Positions 4,038 to 7,418 of a DNA stretch of 7,418 nucleotides are shown here, one piece after another. The number at the start of each line of letters is the position of its first letter. The stretch's first letter is position 1. The notes under the pieces were generated by a model, which had not been told where the DNA came from, made no database searches, and saw only the letters and a list, made by a program, of their open reading frames with translations. Position numbers and translations under genes: made by a program. This DNA comes from Nostoc sp. CHAB 5715 (lineage in GTDB: Bacteria; Cyanobacteriota; Cyanobacteriia; Cyanobacteriales; Nostocaceae): the NCBI RefSeq assembly GCF_020829685.1, contig NZ_JAIVFR010000303.1:1-7418 (forward strand), read 5' to 3'.

Positions 4038-5654
4038 ATGGACTGGATTACACTACTGCGATCGCTACAGTCTGATTTTATTAAAAGGTTAACATCTGGT
4101 TGTCTGCTTCATTGTGAAACAGAAGGTCAATATAGTGAATTAACTATAATCTCTGGAGAAAGGTTAAGGGCATTACGGGAATTTTGCTGGCTGATGGCTG
4201 AGAAATACAAGCGTGTTTTACCAGTCCGTGATGTTTTTATTAGCTATCTTAAAGGGAAGTTGGGTGAGGAAGTTGTCAAAGAACGTTTAGCTGATTTTAT
4301 TACCGAAGTCGATTATGAAAAGCGATTCGGCGGCGATGGCAATATAGATTTTACCTTGACTTCTGACCCATCTATTGGTATTGAGGTAAAATCTCGCCAC
4401 GGTAGTATTGATAGAGTTAGATGGTCAATTAGTTCAGAAGAAGTTGAAAAAAATGCAGTTGTAGTTTGCATTTTGATTCAAGAAGATGTGAGTGAAGCAC
4501 AATCTGAATATCACCTTTTTTTGGCTGGCTTTCTCCCAACCCGGATGATTAAGTTGAAAACTGGTAAAATTTCTTTTGGCATAGAACAATTACTGTATGG
4601 TGGTGGTTTATGGTGCTATCTAGAACAGTTACAATCTTCTATAAATTCTTCTAGAGAACAACCACCAATTTACAAATATCTCCCGAAGCAGGAAATTGCA
4701 TCTAAGCCAACTATTAATCAGTTGAGTAAATCTAATTTTCAACCAGAATATAGTGATGAAAATTTAAATATACTTTATGTAAGATTAGGTGATGAATGTT
4801 TTGAGAAAGGAGAATATTCAAATGCGATCGCCAATTATAATCAAGCCTTACAAGTTAAATCTAGTGATGTTGATTTATATTATAAACGAGGTTTAGCTCA
4901 TTATCAAATAGGAGATTATGAAGCTGCGATCGCAGATTATTCTCAGGCAATTCAGATAAATCTTCATGATGCTAAATCTTACAATAAACGAGGTCTAGCT
5001 CTGTCTCAACTGGGGCGATTAGAAGAAGCAATTAATGATTATACCCAAGCTATCAGAATTAATCCTAATGTTGCCGTAGCTTATAAAAACCGGGCTGAAG
5101 CTCGTTCTCATGTGGGAGATAATCAAGGGGCAATTGAAGATTATACCCAGGCTATTAAAATTAACCCCCATTATGCAGATGCTTATAAAAATCGTGGAAT
5201 TGCTCGTTATTTATTAGGCTCTCAACCGGGATTTCCCCAAGCAATCAAGATTAATCCTAAAGATGCCATAGCTTATAAAAAACGTGGTAATGCTCGTTCA
5301 GATTTAGGAGATTTTGAAGGAGCGATTGAAGATTATACTCAGGCAATACAGATTAATCCTAATTATGCAGATGCTTATTACAACCGTGGTAATGCTCGTT
5401 CAGATTTAGGAGATTTTGAAGGAGCGATTGAAGATTATACTCAGGCAATACAGATTAATTCAAATTATGCAGATGCTTATTACAACCGTGGCAATATCCG
5501 TTTAGAAATAGCAGATAAACAGGGAGCAATTGAAGATTTTCAAAAAGCGGCAGATATCTATCGTCAAGAAGGTAAGCTAGAAGCACTCAAAGATACACGA
5601 GAAATAATATTAGATTTAGAAATAGAAGAATCATTAGATATTTTAAAATTTTAG
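4038..5654 (+). CDS. PD-(D/E)XK nuclease-like domain fused to TPR repeats
   Basis: The 538-residue product has two parts. Residues ~60-200 look like a PD-(D/E)XK nuclease fold: a helix with GKLGEEVV (E77/E78), then GGDGNIDFTLT (D104), then GIEVKSRHG (E116-x-K118), the usual order and spacing of metal-binding and catalytic residues. A strand-rich stretch (NAVVVCILIQ) and a conserved LYGGGLWCYLE end follow. After a linker (~200-243) come about eight 34-residue TPRs from ~245 to ~512, each with the G-x-x-x-x-A-I-x-D-Y-x-Q-A-I pattern and closing INP. TPRs are protein-binding scaffolds. TPR 5 (~381-410) is about four residues short (SQPGFP replaces the second-helix start), and TPRs 6 and 7 are almost identical in DNA. 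No Shine-Dalgarno precedes ATG 4038; a HIP1 octamer lies at codons 7-10. Target and partner are unknown; a TPR-targeted nuclease or recognition protein is inferred. Confidence 0.8.
   Translation: MDWITLLRSLQSDFIKRLTSGCLLHCETEGQYSELTIISGERLRALREFCWLMAEKYKRVLPVRDVFISYLKGKLGEEVVKERLADFITEVDYEKRFGGDGNIDFTLTSDPSIGIEVKSRHGSIDRVRWSISSEEVEKNAVVVCILIQEDVSEAQSEYHLFLAGFLPTRMIKLKTGKISFGIEQLLYGGGLWCYLEQLQSSINSSREQPPIYKYLPKQEIASKPTINQLSKSNFQPEYSDENLNILYVRLGDECFEKGEYSNAIANYNQALQVKSSDVDLYYKRGLAHYQIGDYEAAIADYSQAIQINLHDAKSYNKRGLALSQLGRLEEAINDYTQAIRINPNVAVAYKNRAEARSHVGDNQGAIEDYTQAIKINPHYADAYKNRGIARYLLGSQPGFPQAIKINPKDAIAYKKRGNARSDLGDFEGAIEDYTQAIQINPNYADAYYNRGNARSDLGDFEGAIEDYTQAIQINSNYADAYYNRGNIRLEIADKQGAIEDFQKAADIYRQEGKLEALKDTREIILDLEIEESLDILKF
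5283..5486 (+). repeat. Two near-identical 102-bp TPR units
   Basis: Units 5283-5384 and 5385-5486 differ by only two bases, both in one codon (CCT Pro against TCA Ser). The other TPR units in the gene differ from each other at many synonymous sites, so this pair arose by a recent one-unit duplication or gene conversion. Confidence 0.92.
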
Positions 5655-5710
5655 AAAATTGATGAATTTGGATAAATAGTCCGTTTCAACAGACTAAATT
5701 GAATTAGTTA

Positions 5711-5813
5711 TATAGCAGTCCTAAATGATTTGTAAACTTCTCTCCTTCTCCTCTTGGCGCTCTTGGCGTCTTGGCGGTTCGATAATTTTTACAACTCAAA
5801 TAGGATTGCTATA
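5711..5813. mobile_element. MITE-like element with 26-bp terminal inverted repeats
   Basis: The left end (5711-5736, TATAGCAGTCCTAAATGATT then TGTAAA) and the complement of the right end (5788-5813, TATAGCAATCCTATTTGAGT then TGTAAA) match at 22 of 26 positions. The ~50-bp interior is a pyrimidine-rich tract with three closely spaced TTGGCG motifs (5754-5776), and there is no coding capacity. Ends of the form TATAGCA..TGCTATA suggest a TA target. The size and architecture fit a miniature non-autonomous element, although a dispersed repeat of another kind is possible. Confidence 0.6.
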
Positions 5814-5828
5814 GTCAGTTCAACGGAA

Positions 5829-5997
5829 ATCTTGCACCAGTTCCAACAACCGCCTAGTAATGAATTACTAGGCTAATAGCGAAAGTCTTCTAAAGAAGAC
5901 TGAGGAAAGATTTCAGTCCATTTTAATGGACTTGGGCTATGAGCCAGGAAATTTATTTCCTGGCGGGCAATGGTGCTAATTGAGAATGATGCAAGAT
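5829..5997. ncRNA. Nested multi-hairpin element, candidate structured RNA or repeat
   Basis: Four consecutive perfect hairpins occur: 5852-5873 (10-bp arms GCCTAGTAAT), 5884-5901 (AGTCTTCT), 5915-5932 (AGTCCATT) and 5943-5964 (GCCAGGAAAT). They are nested in outer pairings: 5871-5880 with 5936-5945 (9 of 10), CCGCC 5850-5854 with 5962-5966, GCACCA 5834-5839 with 5971-5976, and ATCTTGCA 5829-5836 with 5990-5997. The outer pairs share bases with hairpins 1 and 4, so alternative folds exist. A further inverted pair lies outside (5674-5686 against 6006-6024, with a 6-nt gap in one arm). There is no reading frame and no U-tract, so it is not a simple terminator. It could be a HEARO/IscB-type RNA remnant or another hairpin repeat; strand and identity are undecided. 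The rest of 5655-6153 shows no gene, and I see nothing notable in 6025-6153. Confidence 0.45.
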
Positions 5998-6153
5998 ATC
6001 AGTTAAAACGGACTTTTGCTATTTAGGCTGCGATTTTATTCGCAAGCTGACTCTGGGTTGAGCGACAATTTGACTATTACAAAAATCTGGGTAATGACAA
6101 AACCTTACATCTCATTCAAACGAGAAGGGCAATTAAGCGCCTATTTACTTAGC

Positions 6154-7418
6154 TCACAAAATTGTTCCAGTCTCTTTCAAATAAACCCGCGTAAATGGTT
6201 CATCTTCACCTAAAGAATAATCTTCAATCAATCCTTTGCGGCGAATAGAAATGTCGTTGCCTTTTCTAATCACCACAGTCGAACCATCAAACACATCCCG
6301 CACCAACATCATCTCAGTTTCGGTGGGATTATCCAAAACTACCATATTACTACTGCGGTAAAACATACCCTCTTCATCTAGAATATCTTCCGCATACTCA
6401 GCAATGAGCAAATCAAGTTTTGGATGACGCAGTAAAGTTTGGACGTTGCTATTGTAATTTTTGCTTAATACTTTTTTCGAGCGATTCACAAAAACTGCAT
6501 CACGACAAACAGCGCCTATTGTCCAGTTGGGATTTTGCAAAAGGATATGGTCAATTGTTGCTTGCAGTTCTTCAACTGAGATTTTATTAAAGGTAATAAT
6601 CGGTATCCTGGCATCTGTACCCGACTCAAAAAAGGTTTCTAAGATATGAGAAGGCACATCAACGCTTTCACCAACAGAAGGTTTAAGATGCATTAAAACA
6701 CCTGGTGCAGCGTTGATTTCCAAGATAGCAAAGTTACTGGATTTCCAAGATTCTGAGAGACTTTTCGTAATGACATCAATACCAAGGCAAGTCAACTGGA
6801 AGTGTTGGGCAATATCTTGCGCCAAGATAATATTGTCATCATGAACTGTCTGGGTTGCATCAATGCTCATACCTCCGGCTGAAAGATTGGCGACTTTACG
6901 GAGATAAACAGTGCGTCCCTTCTCAATCACGCTGTCTAATGATAAGCGCTGTTCCTCTAGGTAAAGTTCCATCGCTTCATCTATCTGAATTTTGCTCATC
7001 GGCGAGGTAGGCGTGTCTAAACGTGCAGGTTTCCGGTTCTCTTGGCGGATTAATTCTGCAAGCGTTAAGTAGCCATCACCAACAACCGATGCTGGACGGC
7101 GTTCTGTGGCGGCCACAAATCTGCCATTGACACACAACAAGCGAAAATCTGAGCCGGAAATGCTTTTCTCAACAATTATCCGAGTTAGCTGATCTTCGGG
7201 AATCGCTGCCAGTGCCCTATTATAAGCAGCTGCAAGTTCTTTTGAGTCTTGCACGTCAGCCGTAACGCCAATTCCTTTGTGACCTACCACTGGCTTAACT
7301 GCCACTGGGTAGCCAATTTGTCTTGCTGCCGCCAAAGCTTCCTTTTCAGTAAAGACGATATCGCCTTCAGGAACTGGGAAACCCAACGTTTTTAAAAATG
7401 CCTTACAGTCATCTTTGC
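6154..7418 (-). CDS. cphA2: Cyanophycin synthetase-like protein, CphA2 type (N-terminal part off window)
   Basis: The frame is open through the right edge; 420 residues are visible, and no start codon in the window is credible. The visible part begins FLKTLGFPVPEGDIVF, the entry to the ATP-grasp domain of cyanophycin synthetases. It then shows the nucleotide loop KPVVGHKGIGVT, the segment GSDFRLLCVNGRFVAATERR, VVGDGYLTLAELI, VYLRKVANLSAGG and the metal-binding ILEINAAPGVLMHL. In CphA1 the next domain is a Mur-ligase with GTNGKT. Here RIPII is followed by FNKISVEEL, with no P-loop, and only a shortened Mur-like remnant (GAVCRDAVFVN, LLRHPKLDLLIAE) before the stop. This matches CphA2, which joins beta-Asp-Arg dipeptides into cyanophycin and has lost the Mur active site; an N-domain of ~215 residues would give the expected ~635. 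Another CphA paralogue is the alternative. Confidence 0.75.
   Translation of the reverse strand, partial: KDDCKAFLKTLGFPVPEGDIVFTEKEALAAARQIGYPVAVKPVVGHKGIGVTADVQDSKELAAAYNRALAAIPEDQLTRIIVEKSISGSDFRLLCVNGRFVAATERRPASVVGDGYLTLAELIRQENRKPARLDTPTSPMSKIQIDEAMELYLEEQRLSLDSVIEKGRTVYLRKVANLSAGGMSIDATQTVHDDNIILAQDIAQHFQLTCLGIDVITKSLSESWKSSNFAILEINAAPGVLMHLKPSVGESVDVPSHILETFFESGTDARIPIITFNKISVEELQATIDHILLQNPNWTIGAVCRDAVFVNRSKKVLSKNYNSNVQTLLRHPKLDLLIAEYAEDILDEEGMFYRSSNMVVLDNPTETEMMLVRDVFDGSTVVIRKGNDISIRRKGLIEDYSLGEDEPFTRVYLKETGTIL

Noticed and set aside
5754..5776. TTGGCG triple motif considered as a CRISPR or iteron array
   Set aside because: The units are only 8-9 bp apart with no spacers, and they lie inside the MITE-like element.
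5852..5964. Hairpins considered as rho-independent terminators for the flanking convergent genes
   Set aside because: None is followed by a U-tract on either strand, and the nested arrangement is far more complex than a terminator.
6016..6213. Plus-strand 65-residue frame
   Set aside because: It runs into the antisense of the cyanophycin-synthetase gene and starts in the repeat-flanking region; no family resemblance.

Overview
The window looks like chromosomal or large-plasmid DNA of a filamentous, Nostoc/Anabaena-type cyanobacterium. Evidence: five exact HIP1 octamers GCGATCGC (1840, 2417, 4058, 4824, 4926); a cyanophycin-synthetase-family gene; cyanobacterial-type Rpn/DUF4351 and DUF559 genes; GC-rich short dispersed repeats; overall AT-rich sequence. 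It is an accessory, repeat-rich stretch lying next to one metabolic gene. The taxon is inferred from style and gene families, not from any marker gene.

Layout, left to right. (1) 2-301 (+): the zinc-ribbon and helix-turn-helix end of an IS1595-type transposase that stops where the catalytic domain should begin. (2) 484-1254 (+) and 1246-1542 (-): two AT-rich genes of unknown function that converge and overlap by 9 bp. One encodes a membrane-anchored helical protein, the other a small, highly charged helical protein. (3) 1749-1874 (-): the last ~38 codons of a PIN-domain (VapC-like) toxin. It abuts a DUF559 endonuclease-fold gene (1915-2373, -) bracketed by two inverted copies of a 41/42-bp GC-rich repeat. 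(4) 2495-3448 (+): a complete Rpn-family nuclease gene with a C-terminal DUF4351 module. About 345 bp of its 3' end is tandemly duplicated immediately downstream (3507-3827), leaving a free-standing copy of the C-terminal small protein. (5) 4038-5654 (+): a PD-(D/E)XK nuclease-like domain fused to about eight TPRs. (6) 5655-6153: no gene, but a ~103-bp MITE-like element and a ~169-bp element made of nested hairpins that resembles a structured RNA. (7) 6154-7418 (-): the C-terminal two thirds of a cyanophycin-synthetase-like protein, best matching CphA2, cut by the window edge.

The most interesting reading concerns the Rpn locus. The full-length gene has a near-ideal Shine-Dalgarno (GAGGAGG, 8 nt spacing) before an in-frame internal ATG at 3203, which would give an 81-residue C-terminal protein. 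The downstream duplication keeps exactly this signal and ATG (3580) and an open frame for a 73-residue homologue, but lacks the nuclease domain. Enterobacterial Rpn nucleases are reported to be inhibited by a small C-terminal protein translated from inside the same gene. This locus therefore looks like a nuclease with an internal inhibitor plus an extra stand-alone copy of it. That function is inference.

Three unrelated putative PD-(D/E)XK-fold proteins (DUF559, Rpn, TPR-nuclease), a toxin remnant and several repeat elements lie within about 4 kb. This is typical of a mobile or defence-type accessory region. Nothing shows that these genes act together; the Rpn gene and its truncated copy are the only pair with an evident functional relationship.
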